Assembly: GCF_020497125.1 (NCBI RefSeq)
Contig: NC_059079.1
Span: 7,533,053-7,597,052 of the forward strand
DNA: 64,000 bases
From: Mauremys mutica
Taxonomy: Eukaryota; Chordata; Testudines; Geoemydidae
Direction of reading: 5' to 3'
Each line of letters starts with the position of its first letter. Position 1 is the first letter of the stretch. A program made the translations under genes and the position numbers. The notes beneath the pieces were generated by a model. It was not told the DNA's origin. It was given only the letters and a program-made list of their open reading frames with translations, and did no database searches. Of the stretch, positions 1 through 11,726 are shown one piece after another.

Positions 1-155
1 CTAATGAATGGTTCAAAAAACCTGTAGAAAGGAGACCATTTGTGTAGTAAATTCTATAGGTCTTTTAAAGCCATTTCTATAGAGTTTTATTGGTTTCCTC
101 CACATTAACTCCTATAAAACTTTTGCATATGGCTTGGTTTGTCAGGAGAATGGGA
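1..155. other. Unassigned AT-rich sequence
   Basis: No repeat family, coding region or RNA gene was recognised here. It ends at the terminal inverted repeat of the next element. Confidence 0.4.
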
Positions 156-474
156 CAGTAGAACCTCAGAGTTACAAACCCCAGAGTTACGAACCGACCA
201 GTCAACCACACACCTCATTACGCAATCAGGCAGCAGCAGAGATTGCGGGGGCGGGGGGAAGCAAATACATTACTGTGTTAAACAGAAACTACTAAAAAAA
301 AAAGGGAAAGCAGCATTTTTCTTCTGCATAGTAAAGTTCCAACGCTGTATTAAGTCAATGTTCAGTTGTAAACTTTTGAAAGAACAACCATAACATTTTG
401 TTCAGAGTTACAAACATTTCAGAGTTATGAACAACCTCCATTCCTGAGGTGTTTGTAACTCTGAGGTTCTACTG
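156..474. mobile_element. Tigger-like (Tc1/mariner) MITE
   Basis: The ends are inverted copies: CAGTAGAACCTCAGAGTTAC at 156-175 and its reverse complement at 455-474. The CAGT...ACTG ends and the palindromic make-up resemble non-autonomous pogo/Tigger elements. The right flank has TA but the left flank has GA, so the expected TA duplication is only half preserved. The element is 319 bp and has no transposase; the short open frame inside it is not a gene. Superfamily is inferred from the ends alone. Confidence 0.7.
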
Positions 475-548
475 TATTCACACAATAGATCCAATAAGGT
501 CCTGGGGGAGAGAGAGAGGGAGTTATGCCATGTTTACCAGCATATTAT

Positions 549-661
549 ATTATTTGTATTATCGTAACCTGTAGGAGCCCTAATCATAGACCAGGACCGC
601 ATTGTGCTAGGTGCTGTACAAACTAAAGAGAGTCCCTGGCCTGAGGAGGTTACAGTCTAAG
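549..661 (-). mobile_element. MIR/CORE-SINE 3' tail fragment
   Basis: Read on the minus strand this matches the tail shared by six or more copies in the window: a stretch rich in TTGTACAGC, CTAGCACAATG and GGCTCCTA, ending in a TATTAATA-like AT-rich terminus. The plus-strand landmark is GTGCTAGGTGCTGTACAAAC. Tail-only copy, no tRNA-related head. Confidence 0.65.
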
Positions 662-1140
662 GGTACTGCTGGGTCTCTTGTTCTTTACACAACATATGTA
701 ACATATAGGAACCACATGGGCATACAGAGTGCCAAATAACCATGCTTACTAACTATAGACAACATTCAACATATGTACACCGCTGCTCTGCAGGGTTCTG
801 GTGACATCTAAACCATAGAACCCAGTAAGCGCCACTAGAACACTCACAAAATATTTAGAGGGATACAACCCGTTGCCTATTCAGTGAAAGGACCCTGTTA
901 GAGTGTCTGTTCACAAATTCTGTGAGATCTGCCTGGTAAATGGGTGCAGTCAGTGCTGGAGTGGGATGGAGCAACCATTTAACAATTCACATCAACACTA
1001 CATTCTGCAGGGTTGGAACCTAGACTAATAGGATGGAATTACCCCACTTGGAATATGGGTGGCTGGGCCACCAAAGCTAAAGTCCCAGTTCTTGTGAAAA
1101 ATGTGATGATTGTTTACCACTTTGTTATCATATAAAATTT
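662..1140. other. Unassigned stretch
   Basis: No gene or repeat family was recognised. Only short open frames occur, without matches to known protein motifs. Confidence 0.4.
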
Positions 1141-1146
1141 AAGGCA

Positions 1147-1385
1147 GCATTGCATAGTGTCTAGAGCACTAGACTGGCACTCAGGAGACCTGAGTCATAT
1201 TCTCAACTCTGCCACTGGCCTGCTGGGTGATCTTGGGCAAATCGCGGCATCTCAGTGTGCCTCAGTTTCCCCATCTGTATTAAGGGGATAACGATACTGA
1301 CATCCTTTGCAAAGTGCTTTGTGACCTACTGATGAAAAGTGCAGACCAGTGTAGACTGGGCTACATAAGACCTAGGTTTTATTAT
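1147..1385 (+). mobile_element. MIR/CORE-SINE
   Basis: The order of landmarks is that of a MIR: an opening with CTAGAGCACTAGACTGG, then CTCTGCCACTGGCCTGC, TGGGCAAATC, the core GTGCCTCAGTTTCCCCATCT, and a tail with GTGACCTACTGATGAAAAG. MIR elements are inactive tRNA-derived SINEs mobilised by L2. This copy is near full length and diverged. Confidence 0.85.
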
Positions 1386-2680
1386 TTTGTTGTTTTTATA
1401 ATCCAGGGATGAAGACAGTGGAGAGGCAGAGGAAGGAGACATACACTGCAAAGGGGAAAAGTGAAAAGTCTTGCTATGGGTCCACTCAAAATATGATTAT
1501 GTAAGCTCTGGTGGGATGCCATTGTTTATCCCTCAGAACACTCCAGCAGTCCCATTCCAATAAGCAGGTTGTCTTTGTGACTCCAGTCCTACAACTGGAA
1601 GAGGGAGCTGTGTAGCAGTGTGGGAGAGGGGATGACTTTTGTTACTTCAGTCAAGTGTTGTTATAGGCTTGGCTTGGGAAACACCTGCCAATAATCAGCA
1701 GGGCCTGATCAAAGGTGTCAGATGTTGTGGCTTCTCCTCCAATCCTCTAGGTAATCAGGTGGGAAACCGGAGAACTTGTTATTGCAGTCAAAATCTGCCT
1801 GATCACCAAACAGCCAGCAATTTTTTGAAAATGACCCAACCTGCCCACGTGAAAAAGAATCCATGCTCAGCATCAGCCATTGTAAAGGGTCAGCAATTTT
1901 TAATATCCGGTAACTTCCCTCTCTCTTTCTCTGTGTACTTTTCTCTTTCCTTCTCTGTGCATATATCTGTGCATTCCTGCATTTGGAAAGGAGAGGGGTG
2001 GATGTGAGGGGTTCTTGGCACCACATAACTCAAGCAGAACAAAGAGGAGGAAAAGCTAAGGGAGACATAGCAAATACTTAAGCACTTTAAAACATCTCCT
2101 GGGAGGAGGGGGGAAATGTCATTGGCAGCTCCAGAATCTGATGGGGGAATGCTGGGTGAGGGGACACAGAAAACAGCTGAAGGAACTGATGTGGTAGGAA
2201 CGGAAAGCATATGGCCAGGAAAGCTGAGCACCTTTTGCAAAGTCCTTTTTTACCCAGTTTAGTAACGGCCAGTGGAATGGACTGGCACAGATTTATGCTA
2301 ATGGCAGCACTGGGGATTTACGGAACGCCGGCGGCTTTTCTCGTCGTACGTCATAGTGTGGCCTCTCCACAGCACCCCGAAGTCATGCGCGTATGAGTGA
2401 CCTTACGTACTGCGTGCTGCAGATATTTGTGCAAAAGAAGTCTTGCCGTTTTTAGACTGGGCTACTTTGGGGAGGCGGAATGTCTTTCTGCTTTTCTCAG
2501 CTCTGAAACAAGGTCCTCACTAAACTTTATCCATAGATTGTTATGACAGGGTTGGGCTGAATCTGGCCACTTTCGGCTGCTTGGGTTTTGTTAGAGCCTA
2601 ACTTAGTTATTTATGTGTTATGAATTAGCACTGCCCCCTTGCCACACAGCTACAGGGCTGGGGATGGGAGAATGTTCCTA
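1386..2680. other. Unassigned stretch with a CpG-rich patch
   Basis: No gene or mobile element was recognised over about 1.3 kb. A pyrimidine-rich CT/TCT tract lies at 1917-1980. A short patch at 2318-2430 keeps many CpG dinucleotides and holds TACGTCA, a CRE-like half site. Overlapping open frames on both strands at 1639-2240 have no recognisable domains. Confidence 0.4.
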
Positions 2681-2830
2681 GATTCATAGATTTTTAAGGC
2701 CGGACAGAACAACTGGATCATCTAGTCTGACCTCCTGCATAGTGTAAGAAGTAAAATTCCACCCCGTTCATTGAACCCAATTATTTGTGTCTGACTAAAG
2801 CATATCTTCCAGCAAAGTGACAAAATGGCA
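2681..2830 (-). mobile_element. CR1-like LINE 3' end fragment
   Basis: The minus-strand 3' terminus of a CR1-type LINE is seen as TTCATAGAT...CATCTAGTCTGACCTCCTGC on the plus strand. The same terminus occurs at 11584. This is a 3'-only piece with no coding remnant, and it is old and diverged. Confidence 0.65.
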
Positions 2831-3167
2831 TTACCAGGTTCCAGGTGTGTTAGGTCTCTATCCAAACTTCCAGTGTACAAGTAAAAAGATTTTTTTTTTC
2901 TGTCAAACTCACCCTGGGATCTGGAGATCCTTCTGGCTCATACATCTCCTATAATAAAGACCTTGGAGTCGGAACTGTTTCATCTCATTAGCATCAAGTG
3001 ATGTGGCAGCCAGTGTTATGGAAGGGATCTGTACTGACTATGGTGCATGGCCAATGTTACAGCTCGAGAGCTAGCAGTCTGGACTCAGCTCACTTTCCTG
3101 AGTGCCCTGGTGTCCCACCAAACTAGGTCCTCCCTGACACCCAACCCTCTCTCCAGTTCTACTCATC

Positions 3168-3909
3168 ATGCTACATGATCTGAATTTACAATTTTTTGGG
3201 GTTGGAACTGAATCCATCTCTCTCTCCCACAACTCTCCTGGCTCAGCAGATATTTCAATGGATTTACACTGGGAGAGCGGCTACTATAAAGTGGTGGTAA
3301 TCCCAACTCTCCTCTACGGCTGTGAGATTTGGGTGACCTACAGAAAGCACCTGGAACACCAGCACCAGCACTTTCTTTGGAAGATACTCAACATAACATG
3401 GGAGGATTGTCACACTAAAGTCAGTGTCCTCACAGAGGCCAACATCTTCAGTGTTTGAGGCCTTGATTATCCAGCACCAGCTGAGGTGGAGCGGGCACTG
3501 TGTGCGCATGCCTGATGTACACTTACCCAAACAACTACTGTACACCCAACTGACCAAAGGAGGCCAAAAGAAACGCTTTAAAGACATTCTCAAGATAAAC
3601 ATTAAGAGATGTGACGTCAACACCACACACTGGGAGACAGCAGCCCAGAATAGGGATAACTGGAGAAGACTTGTCATAGAAGGAACGTCCACTTTTGAGG
3701 AAAATCCTTTTCTGGTCACAGAAAAATGCCAGAAAAGGAAAGACAACTGTCATGCGGCATTCGCAGCCCAATCCTGTCTTCCAACCCCACCTGCAATGTC
3801 TACCCACGAGCCTGCCGCTCAAGGATCGGACTCGTCAGTCATCAAAGGACCTGTAAAAAATAAAACCTGTGAAAGATTATCCTTGACCTCAAGGGCTCAC
3901 CAACAATGA
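3168..3909 (+). pseudogene. LINE reverse-transcriptase C-terminal remnant
   Basis: Two overlapping frames give one broken protein. The first (3168-3458) contains IPTLLYGCEIW and ends in FSV at a stop. The second (3424-3909) continues with EALIIQHQLRWSGHCVRMPD, then QKKRFKDILKIN and DNWRRLVIEG. LLYGCE.W, LRWxGHxxRMPD and KRFKD are the usual blocks downstream of the reverse-transcriptase domain in non-LTR retrotransposons. A single extra T in the run at 3455-3457 explains the frame break. The 5' part (endonuclease and RT palm) is missing. The clade was not determined; it is clearly not the CR1 of 22.8-25.6 kb. Confidence 0.8.
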
Positions 3910-4935
3910 CTAAGACAGCACAGAAAAATCAAGCTATGCAAATTGAGGAGAATTCAATTAATCTGTTTTTTTCATAGGGATCCCATTGTAACTCTTAAAT
4001 AATTCAGTATGGCACATCCAAATGACAGATCTCCAACTCCACCACTGAACAATGGTGGATCAGCCCTATCCTAGTTCTTGATGGAGATTTAAGGTGGTGG
4101 AGGAGTGACTCGGAAGAAACCACATCAGCCAGCAACATCTTTTCCTCTAGGCATAATGTCGATAAGAAGCAAAATATGTTCACCTAAGTAAATGTGGAAC
4201 AGAAAACTCCCCAGCTCAGTATTAAGTCCATCCCTATGAGCTCTGGGCCTGAAATCCAGCCTTTTCAAAGACAGTGTTCTCCTTGCATCTCTCAAGCATC
4301 CCTCCAGTGGCTTTACACTCTGAGGCCAAAATCTTCTCCCCTGCTCAAAGTCTGAGTAGGCCTTGTACATGAATGCTCCACAAGGGCTAGGGGCTGAGAG
4401 AGGCCTTGCCATCAGCCAGCAAAGAGCCAGTGAAGCTGTTCTTTCATTGCTTCTGCAGCTCATGAACCAACCTGGTCTCTTCTTCAGTTCAACCACATTA
4501 GTCCTGCTGTTAATGAGAGGAGAATTGGGCCCCTTCCAGCATGAGACCAATTTCAGCAGGGGCTGAGAAAAAAAGGGAGGGAACTATGGGGCTATAAGAG
4601 CAAAGTATATTGTGCTTGGGCCTTCCTAGAGGGAGTAAACTCAGTCGGGAAGGCGGGAGCAATTCAGAGGAGGTCAGTCATGGAAGATAACCCAAGGGAT
4701 GAGTTTTATGCCGGGGGGAAGGGGCTCGGATGAGGATAACGACATGGCACTTAGAGCAGCTTGTAGCAGGAGATCAGAAGAGCATCAAGGCATGCTGAGG
4801 TGACACAGCACATGACATGAGTAAGGGGAATCATAGGAGATGGGAGGCAAGATTTTGACAGATCTGTGAAGAGCTTTGACAGTAATGGAGCAGAAATGGA
4901 GCACCATTCTGGGAAGTTCAGCTCAAGATCGGAAA
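3910..4935. other. Unassigned stretch
   Basis: About 1 kb with no recognised gene or repeat. A 141-aa open frame on the minus strand (4125-4550) has no recognisable domain. Sequence style does not differ from neighbouring noncoding DNA. Confidence 0.4.
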
Positions 4936-4937
4936 GG

Positions 4938-5168
4938 CAGTGAGATCTAGTGGGCGGGTAACGGGGCTGGGAATCAGAAGACCTGGGTGCCATTCCCAGT
5001 TCTGCCATTGACCATCTGTATGACCTTAGTCAAATCACTTCACCACTCTATGGCTGTGTTTTCTCTCCCACCCTTTGTCTCTCCTGTCTATCTAGATTAT
5101 AAGAAATTTCGGGCCGGGACTATCTCTTACTATGTGCATGCATCGCACTTAACACAATGGGTCTCTCT
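4938..5168 (+). mobile_element. MIR/CORE-SINE, long-tail subtype
   Basis: The head has GACCTGGGTGCCATTCCC and TGACCTTAGTCAAATCACTT. It then passes into CCTGTCTATCTAGATTATAAG and CTATCTCTTACTATGTG, ending ACACAATGGG. That tail is the reverse complement of the isolated tails at 549, 7047, 22606 and 28737, so this copy shows how those tails join a MIR-type head. Confidence 0.8.
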
Positions 5169-5170
5169 AC

Positions 5171-6225
5171 AGAACAACTGTGTTACAAATAATAACATGA
5201 CGAAGGGGGAAATTACTCTGGGGAGGACAAGGACAGTATTTTTCAGGAGGCTGCTGGGAAGACCGGGGAAGAAAACACCCATGTGTTAAATAGCACTGGC
5301 TCCTGTGACTGTGTCTCCTTTGCACCAAGGGATCGAGGAACATTAGGCGAAACCTGGTTATTTTTCTTGTTTTGAAAACAAACAATCTTTTCAATTAGAC
5401 GGGTTTGTCGCAGAGGCAGTAAATCTATGCTTTATAAAAACAAACGCTCTCATAATTAGTTCTATCCAGGAAGAAAATTAACTGTTTATCTTTGTGTAAT
5501 TAATCAAAGGACCCTGCCAGCTTTACCAAGCCACCTCTCCGCAGACTGAGGGTGGGAGTGAGGTGAGAAACACATGATATACAATGATGGGACATCAGGA
5601 TACCATAGATCTTTCCCCTCTCTGCTTGTACGACTGTCCACATGAATTATGTGAAATAATATTCCAGGCCAAAGAGTTACAGGGCTGTGTAATGGCTGCT
5701 ACTTGAAGAAACAATAAATAACAAGGGGAACATTTGATACTCTCATTTGTATTTACATTTTTAACAGCGGGATCACTCTGGCATACATGTACACTGGGGC
5801 AATTCGGTTCACCTGTCTAATTGGTAAAACTGCAATGCCCTTTTTCATGCAGTGGAAGTTACACCAGGGCTGAGTTTGGCCCAACAGCAGTCAGGTGAAT
5901 TAGCCCTGGTGTCTTTCCAACCTGAATAGTCACATTCACTCTTCTTGTAGAATTTCCACCAGTGGTTTCATTTGGATAAAACACACACCTCATTCCACTG
6001 AAGAGGTGACTGCCTTTCAGTGATGGGTGTGGCAATCCCATTGGGTCTAATCTTGCCCTTAGCTCCACAGACACAATGAGCAGGAAGGATGGTCTTTCCT
6101 TGCATCTAGGGAATGAGTTACCCTGGACTCTGTTCCCAACGTCTCCTGACGTTCCATGTCAGTGGACTCACTCCAGGTTTTCACTAGTGAAAACAAAATC
6201 AGAATAGGGCCCATATGTTCTCTAA
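5171..6225. other. Single-copy stretch with candidate regulatory DNA
   Basis: No gene or repeat was recognised. The AT-rich part at 5380-5560 holds a cluster of homeodomain-type cores (CAATTAG, TAATTAG, TAATTAATC) and a TCF/LEF-type ATCAAAGG at 5503-5510. This style is common in vertebrate enhancers, but conservation was not tested. Confidence 0.3.
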
Positions 6226-6227
6226 CA

Positions 6228-6320
6228 CCAGTTTCCCATCTGTAAACTAGGGATAATGTTTATCTGTGTCACAGAGATGCTGAAAAACTTAGTTCATTCA
6301 TGCTGCTAACGCAGTTTGAG
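6228..6320 (+). mobile_element. MIR fragment (core part)
   Basis: GTTTCCCATCTGTAAACTAG followed by GGATAATG and a weak match to the MIR 3' region. Short and diverged, so the call is tentative. Confidence 0.45.
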
Positions 6321-6423
6321 ATTATTGGACCGAACTATTAAATATGCAAAATGTTGCTACCTGAAGGCTGTCATTAGGGCCAATGATTTTATCTGAAATG
6401 TGTTTCTTAAGTGCTGTGGTGGG

Positions 6424-6600
6424 GGGAGGGATAGGTCAGTGGTTTGAGCAGTGGCCTATTAAACTCTGGGTTGTGAATTCAATCCTTGAAGGGAGCCATT
6501 TAAGGGGGTAAAAATCTGATTGGGATTGGTCTTGCTTTGAGCAGGGGGTTAGACTGCATTACCTCCTGAGGTCCTTTCCAACCTTGATATTCTATGATTA
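6424..6600 (+). mobile_element. Turtle tRNA-derived SINE with CR1-type tail
   Basis: The tRNA-like head has an A-box region (ATAGGTCAGTGG) and a B-box region (GAATTCAATCC). The body follows, then the tail GACTGCATTACCTCCTGAGG and TCCAACCTTGATATTCTATGA, which is the 3' end of CR1. A LINE-derived tail is what lets such SINEs use CR1 reverse transcriptase. The A box carries a G change relative to the other copies. Confidence 0.85.
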
Positions 6601-7046
6601 TCTACAGGCTGAATTATAGGGCCCTCTTTATTTGAATTAGGTTGGCAGCTGCAATATGGTAGGTGTTTTCCAGTCACATAGGATGCAGTGTCTGCTGCAG
6701 AGCACAGAACCTAAGCAACAAACAAGAGCCGAAAGGAGCTGGATCAAAGATAAATGTAGCCATACATTTTTTAATATATGTATGTGCTGTGTAACTTGGC
6801 CTCTTCTCAGCCACTATCAGCTGGCAGTTGGTGGTAGATGGAAGACGATCTTAAGGAGGGATTTAACCAAGGAGAGGGGAATGGCCTTACAGAGATTACA
6901 TACATCTGATTCTGCAATTGTCAGAGCATGGTGGACTGCTGAGCCTTTGTCAATAGCAGGATCAGGGCACAGTATGTGAAGTGTGTGGTGATCCTTCTGG
7001 ATGCTGGAGATGATAATGTGAATTTAGATACTGTCATTAGTCAGTA
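6601..7046. other. Unassigned stretch
   Basis: No gene or repeat family was recognised. Confidence 0.4.
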
Positions 7047-7195
7047 ATTATGTTACTGTTTTTATTGTCACCGCAGCACCTTGAAAGCCTGGATCAAGGC
7101 ACCACTGTGCTAGGTGCTGTACGGACAAGTAGCAAAGTCCCTGTCCCAGAGCGCTTGCAGTCTAAGTGCCAGACAGAACACAACAGGGGGATGAA
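7047..7195 (-). mobile_element. MIR/CORE-SINE long-tail fragment
   Basis: The plus strand shows CACTGTGCTAGGTGCTGTAC and GTCCCTGTCCCAGAGCGCTT, the complement of the tail described at 4938. The head is absent. Confidence 0.7.
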
Positions 7196-8825
7196 ACAGA
7201 CCAACAGGGTGGAGAGGCTGGGAGCGCAAAGCAACATAAGCCAAACCCACCTTCTGTCCACACACAATTCTATCTGAGGTAGGCCTTGGCCCAAGGATCC
7301 CATAGGGTGAGTGCATTCAAGACCGGGTCTTACTAGGATTCATGCCCAAACTCCATTGTTTTGCAGTATGGATGCAGCTCAGGCCTGCCCCCCAGATTCG
7401 GGCCCTGAGAGGGCACCACTATTATTCCACAATCCCATGGGCCAATGTTCTTTGTCCTCCCTATCCCAAGAATAGCCAATCAACTCCCAGGAAATGGAAG
7501 CAACTTCCCTTATTCAAGCAACCTAGGGTCAATATGCAGTGTGGCCTCTCGGGGCCTGGGCTTTCAAACCCAAGGTCTGCAGACTTGAGTCTCACTAAAC
7601 CTGGGTGAGACATATCTTCTGTCTCTCCTTCCCCTGCAGTGCTGAGACTGTCAGTATCTGTGCCGATGGCGTCTGGCATGTGGACAAGGCGGCTCTGATT
7701 CTCCACTCCTCTGCACCATAATGTTTGCACAAATTGGCTGTACAGTACACTGCCCAACCAGAATGGGCAGATCCATCCTCCACCCCTTCTAGCTGTACGT
7801 GTAAATCCCACTGACGTGGCGAATTACTCCTGATTTATATTATGTCCGTAAGGGCAAAATCAGGCTCAGAACTCTCTTTCTGCGGGCTGGTCTGAAAGGA
7901 GGTTGTGTCTTCATTGCAAAACACAGCTGCACACGTAGGGATGTGCCTTGTCCATACCCAATTTTTTTTGCAGTGAAGACAGTGTTGCTGCTATGGGGAT
8001 TTGCAGGCCGTTGCGAGCAAAGGGCGCAGAAGTTATCATTCAGAAGACCCTCAATTTTGAAAGCCATCCTCTTCCCGCAGCGGTCTCTGCCTTTCCCAGC
8101 CACTCATCTATAAATCTGAAGAAGGAGGAAGTTGAAGTGCAGGTCATTGGAAACCTGATCATTCCCACAGTTTGCCTGCTCATTAAGGTGAGGTATAACT
8201 TTACCTTAACATCACGCTCCTTTCACTCTTCATCTTGCAGCGGCCCCGCCGAACGCTAAGCAGGTCACATATGGCCTCTGTCAGCTACACCCCAACCTTT
8301 GGTACCTGTTAATAAAAACATCATGAGTGTTTTCTTTTCGTTTCCATTTGAACCTGGCCCATCTCGATGATAAGGCTTTGTCAACCGGCTTTGCTTTCCA
8401 GACCCATGACTCCGTGGCCACGGCGCGTCCGCTTGGAGACCATAGCCATGCGTTGTGTGACTCTGTCCCCGTGTGCGACACACAGGCACTTCATTAACTC
8501 ACTGCAGTGGATTTGCAGATGTGCAACAGTGAGAACTAGCCCATCCCCCTCCTTTTGCTTTTTCCAAGTGGGAAGGGCTAGTTAGTTCAGCTAAAGCAGA
8601 CTGGATTCGTTATCGGGGTGCATACGTAATGTTCATCATTTTTGAGACCTAAACGTTGAGATTTCCTGCAAAGAAACTGACACTTCAAAAAAAAAATCTC
8701 CATTTCTAAATTCAAAAGGTCTTTGAGATGAACAGCCGATTGTGCTGAAAGCAGGATGCATTTCTAGTGCTCAAAGACAACTTCACTTCACTTCTGACCT
8801 GAAATGAAGAGCTGAGTATCTAAAA
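7196..8825. other. Unassigned stretch
   Basis: About 1.6 kb with no recognised gene, RNA or repeat. Several 60-116 aa open frames lie on both strands, none with a recognisable domain. AATAAA-like and splice-like strings occur but do not form a gene model. Confidence 0.4.
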
Positions 8826-8827
8826 GG

Positions 8828-9220
8828 AAGGATGGTCTTGTAGCTAAGACACCAGCTGGGCGTTCAGGACACGGGGTTTCTATTCCCTACTTTGGCACAG
8901 ACATTTGTGCAACTTTTGGCAAGTCATCAGATCTCTTCTGGCTTTAGTACCCCAGCTACACAACGGGGCCAACAAGCTTTCCTTGGTCTGTCTTAGACTG
9001 TACCCTCTTTGAGGCCAATGCTAAAGGCAATAGCCAAGATATGGGTTCCCTCCTTGGCCACAAATTTCCAGTGTGACCTTCGATGAGTCGCTCCTCATCT
9101 GTAAAATGTGGATAACAGCTCAAAGGGGGTTGGGGAGGATAAGTACATTAAAGATTGTGAAGCACTTCTGAAATCTGATGAGAAATACTATAGAAAAGCT
9201 GACTATTAGTAGCTGTCTGT
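8828..9220 (+). mobile_element. MIR/CORE-SINE, two adjacent diverged pieces
   Basis: 8828-9015 reads as a MIR head and core (GTCTTGTAGCTAAGACACC, GGCAAGTCATCAGATCTCTT). 9060-9220 reads as another core and tail (CTCATCTGTAAAATGTGG, GAAGCACTTCTGAAATCTGA). It may be one copy with an internal duplication, or two insertions. Confidence 0.6.
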
Positions 9221-9810
9221 ACAGTGCCTACCCCTTAGAGACCTGATCTTGGATGTGATCACTAGGTGCTACGAGTAATGTGAATAATAACTGTGCATAG
9301 AATTTCATGAAAACATTTTCATCCCTTTCACACTGCTCTAGTCATCATAACAACTGAAAGCACAGTTGCTTTTGATTTATAATTTCTTTATACTACTATT
9401 ACCATCAGAGGCAAGAGAACGAAAGCTAAGCAGGGACGTGTTTTTATACTGTTTGGTTTTTTGGCTTGTTTCATTTTAAAATATTATTCCACTCCAACAC
9501 CTAACAAATGCTTGGGGGAAAGGACATCTTTATTACAGATTAAACACCTCTACCTTGTCTATTAAAGAATGAGAGATCTCCCAATCTGTTTCTGAGACCT
9601 CCAGCAAAACCATGGAAGACTTGACTTGTTAGTCCTGATATTTCTAAGGTAAAAGGACTATGGGGTGTTACACCAGATGGTGCCAAAACCTGTGGTGACT
9701 ACATAGATCAAAAGAGACAGAACTGAATCATCAGCATGGAGGAGCTGAGAGTTGACATCAATGAGGAAGTCCAAATACGTTTCACATACATTTACAGTAT
9801 TATAATACTA
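9221..9810. other. Unassigned AT-rich stretch
   Basis: No gene or repeat was recognised. Confidence 0.35.
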
Positions 9811-9910
9811 GATAGAATATCAGGGTTGGAAGGGACCTCAGGAGGTCATCTAGTCCAACCCCCTGTTCAAAGCAGGCCAATCCCCAACTAAATCATCCCA
9901 GCCAGGGATG
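9811..9910 (-). mobile_element. CR1 3' end (or SINE tail) fragment
   Basis: The plus strand shows GAATATCAGGGTTGGAAGGG and GGTCATCTAGTCCAACCCCC. This is the complement of the CR1 3' terminus also seen at 22823 and 44215. No tRNA-like head follows, so it is a LINE end rather than the SINE. Confidence 0.8.
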
Positions 9911-11011
9911 GGAGTAGAGAGATGCAGGCTTATGAGAGAAGAAGAAATTAAGGATCAAGGCTGCCACAGAGGAGAAAAATCCTACAGACCCCTATAAAGC
10001 ATCAGTTTCTACAGAATCCAGAGTCACCTCTCTAGTGAAGTAAATGACATCACATAAGAGAGAGAATCTGGTCCAGATTTTCAAAATAGAGTTTGGATGA
10101 AGGACAACTCCCGCCTGTGACAACCTGCCTGAGTGCTCTCGGGTTTGCCCAACAATTGTTTGCAAACCCATCTGTTCCCTGAACTTTCCTTGTTCTCCAC
10201 TTGCCTCACCAGCAAAGTGAAATTCTGTGAGGCGTATGTGTGTTTTATACCAGGGGAGCTGGGATTTGGGTAACTTGGATGCCTTCCAGAAGCCTTTCCT
10301 TTCACACTGTGCCCTTTATTAAGAACCAAAGTACGTAACCATTGTGGAAAAGGTGTTTATGTTTCTCTGCCTAATAAATCACTTGTCCTTTTTCATCTTT
10401 AATGGCCTGAATAGAACCATTTCCCTGGTACTGAATTACTACAGCCAGTATTACCTCCACTCTCCGACCCTTTGTATGGTAGCATACGCCTCCTTGTGAC
10501 CGTTGCAGCAGGGAGGATTGAAAGGATTTGGGAGTTAAAAACCCAAATTCTGCTCTCCTGTAGGCCGTGATGATTGTTTCAGCCCCAGCAAGGTCTTTGC
10601 ACCAGATGTGTTCGCAATGATCTTCCTCACGGAGTTACAGACAGTACACATACCCTCACAAAAGCTAAGATTAGCCTCGATGCTCACAGATTCCCTAAAT
10701 TCAGGAGGGGCTGGTTTGTAGATTTCACAGATTCCCAAAGGCTGGCTCTGTTCCCTCAACCTTAACTGATTCTGTATATTCTTGTTTGGTTTCTGCGGTT
10801 TGTGCACTGGCCCATTGAGCTCCCTCCTCCAATGTAATGTCTTCCTGGCAGAGTTAACTTGGGCTCATACTCAAATGTTGCCCTTAACCTCCACTCCCAT
10901 CTACAGACACAACCCACTCACCTTAAGTTTATTGGTGCTTTCAACCCAGGCTAGCTGGCCCAGCTGGGGATTTCAGCTAGAGCTCAGGTGCTGCTCTCCC
11001 TCAGGAAACAT
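9911..11011. other. Unassigned stretch
   Basis: About 1.1 kb with no recognised gene or repeat. Confidence 0.4.
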
Positions 11012-11095
11012 TGGGTGAAATCTTGGCTCCATTCAAGTCAATGGTAAAATTCTCATTGACTTCACTGGGGCCAAGATTTCACCCATTATATTTAT
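11012..11095. repeat. Short palindromic MITE-like element
   Basis: Perfect 16-bp inverted ends, TGGGTGAAATCTTGGC and GCCAAGATTTCACCCA, enclose two opposed copies of the ATTGACTTCA-type core. The whole 84-bp unit is an imperfect hairpin. Units with the same core but other ends recur in the window (19263, 21455, 32713), so this is an interspersed family, not a chance palindrome. Confidence 0.7.
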
Positions 11096-11427
11096 GCTTT
11101 CTTTGTTTCTTCTTTTCCTTGATTGGAAATAAGAGATTTAGGTTGAAAACACACATTTAGTTTTTGTCTCAGGGGAAAAGGAAAATTTTCACACTGTCGG
11201 GGATGTGGACCCAGATGACCTGATCGGTCTTTTCCAGCTTCTTATGTCTTGGATTTTACTATTTTTATTTGACAGCTCACTAGCTAAGCCACCATCCTTG
11301 GTGTCAGATCTGAGCCATCTGAGTTCATTTTGTCCAATCAATGCTGTAATTCCATCGAGTTTCTCATCCACTTCAGACACCGGCTTGTGTTACTATAATC
11401 TGTGAAATGCTAAATGGTTGTTATTTT

Positions 11428-11567
11428 TTTTTATTATTGCTGCAACTACAGGAGCTAACTGATGGTAAGGCCCTATTGTGCTAGGCAAACACATAGAAAG
11501 AAACACCCTCTGACCCAAAGAGCTTACAATCTAAGTAGACAAGACCAACAAAGGGTGGGAGGAAGGA
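11428..11567 (-). mobile_element. MIR/CORE-SINE long-tail fragment
   Basis: TTGTGCTAGGCAAACACATAG, then GAGCTTACAATCTAAGTAGAC and CAACAAAGGGTGGGAGG. This is the complement of the tail at 4938 and includes the stretch next to the core. Confidence 0.75.
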
Positions 11568-11583
11568 GGTATTATTAGCCATA

Positions 11584-11726
11584 GATTCAGATTCATAGAT
11601 TTTAAGACCTGAATCTGACCTCCTCAACAATACAGGCCAGACGGTTTTACCAAGTAGTTCCTGCATCAAGCCCATAATTTCTGGGTGGTCTAGAATATAC
11701 CTTTTATTAAGTCATCCAATCTTGAT
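11584..11726 (-). mobile_element. Older CR1-like LINE, distal part (split by insertion)
   Basis: The plus strand reads TTCATAGATTTTAAGACC, CTGACCTCCTCAACAATAC and CATCCAATCTTGAT. This is the 3' terminal part of a minus-strand CR1. The same element resumes at 13005 with TTAAAG...GATGGGGAATCCACCACG, which is the expected next segment, so a plus-strand CR1 has landed inside it. Confidence 0.75.

Noticed and set aside
3264..3746. 160-codon minus-strand open frame
   Set aside because: It is the antisense of the LINE fragment, which has recognisable protein blocks on the plus strand.
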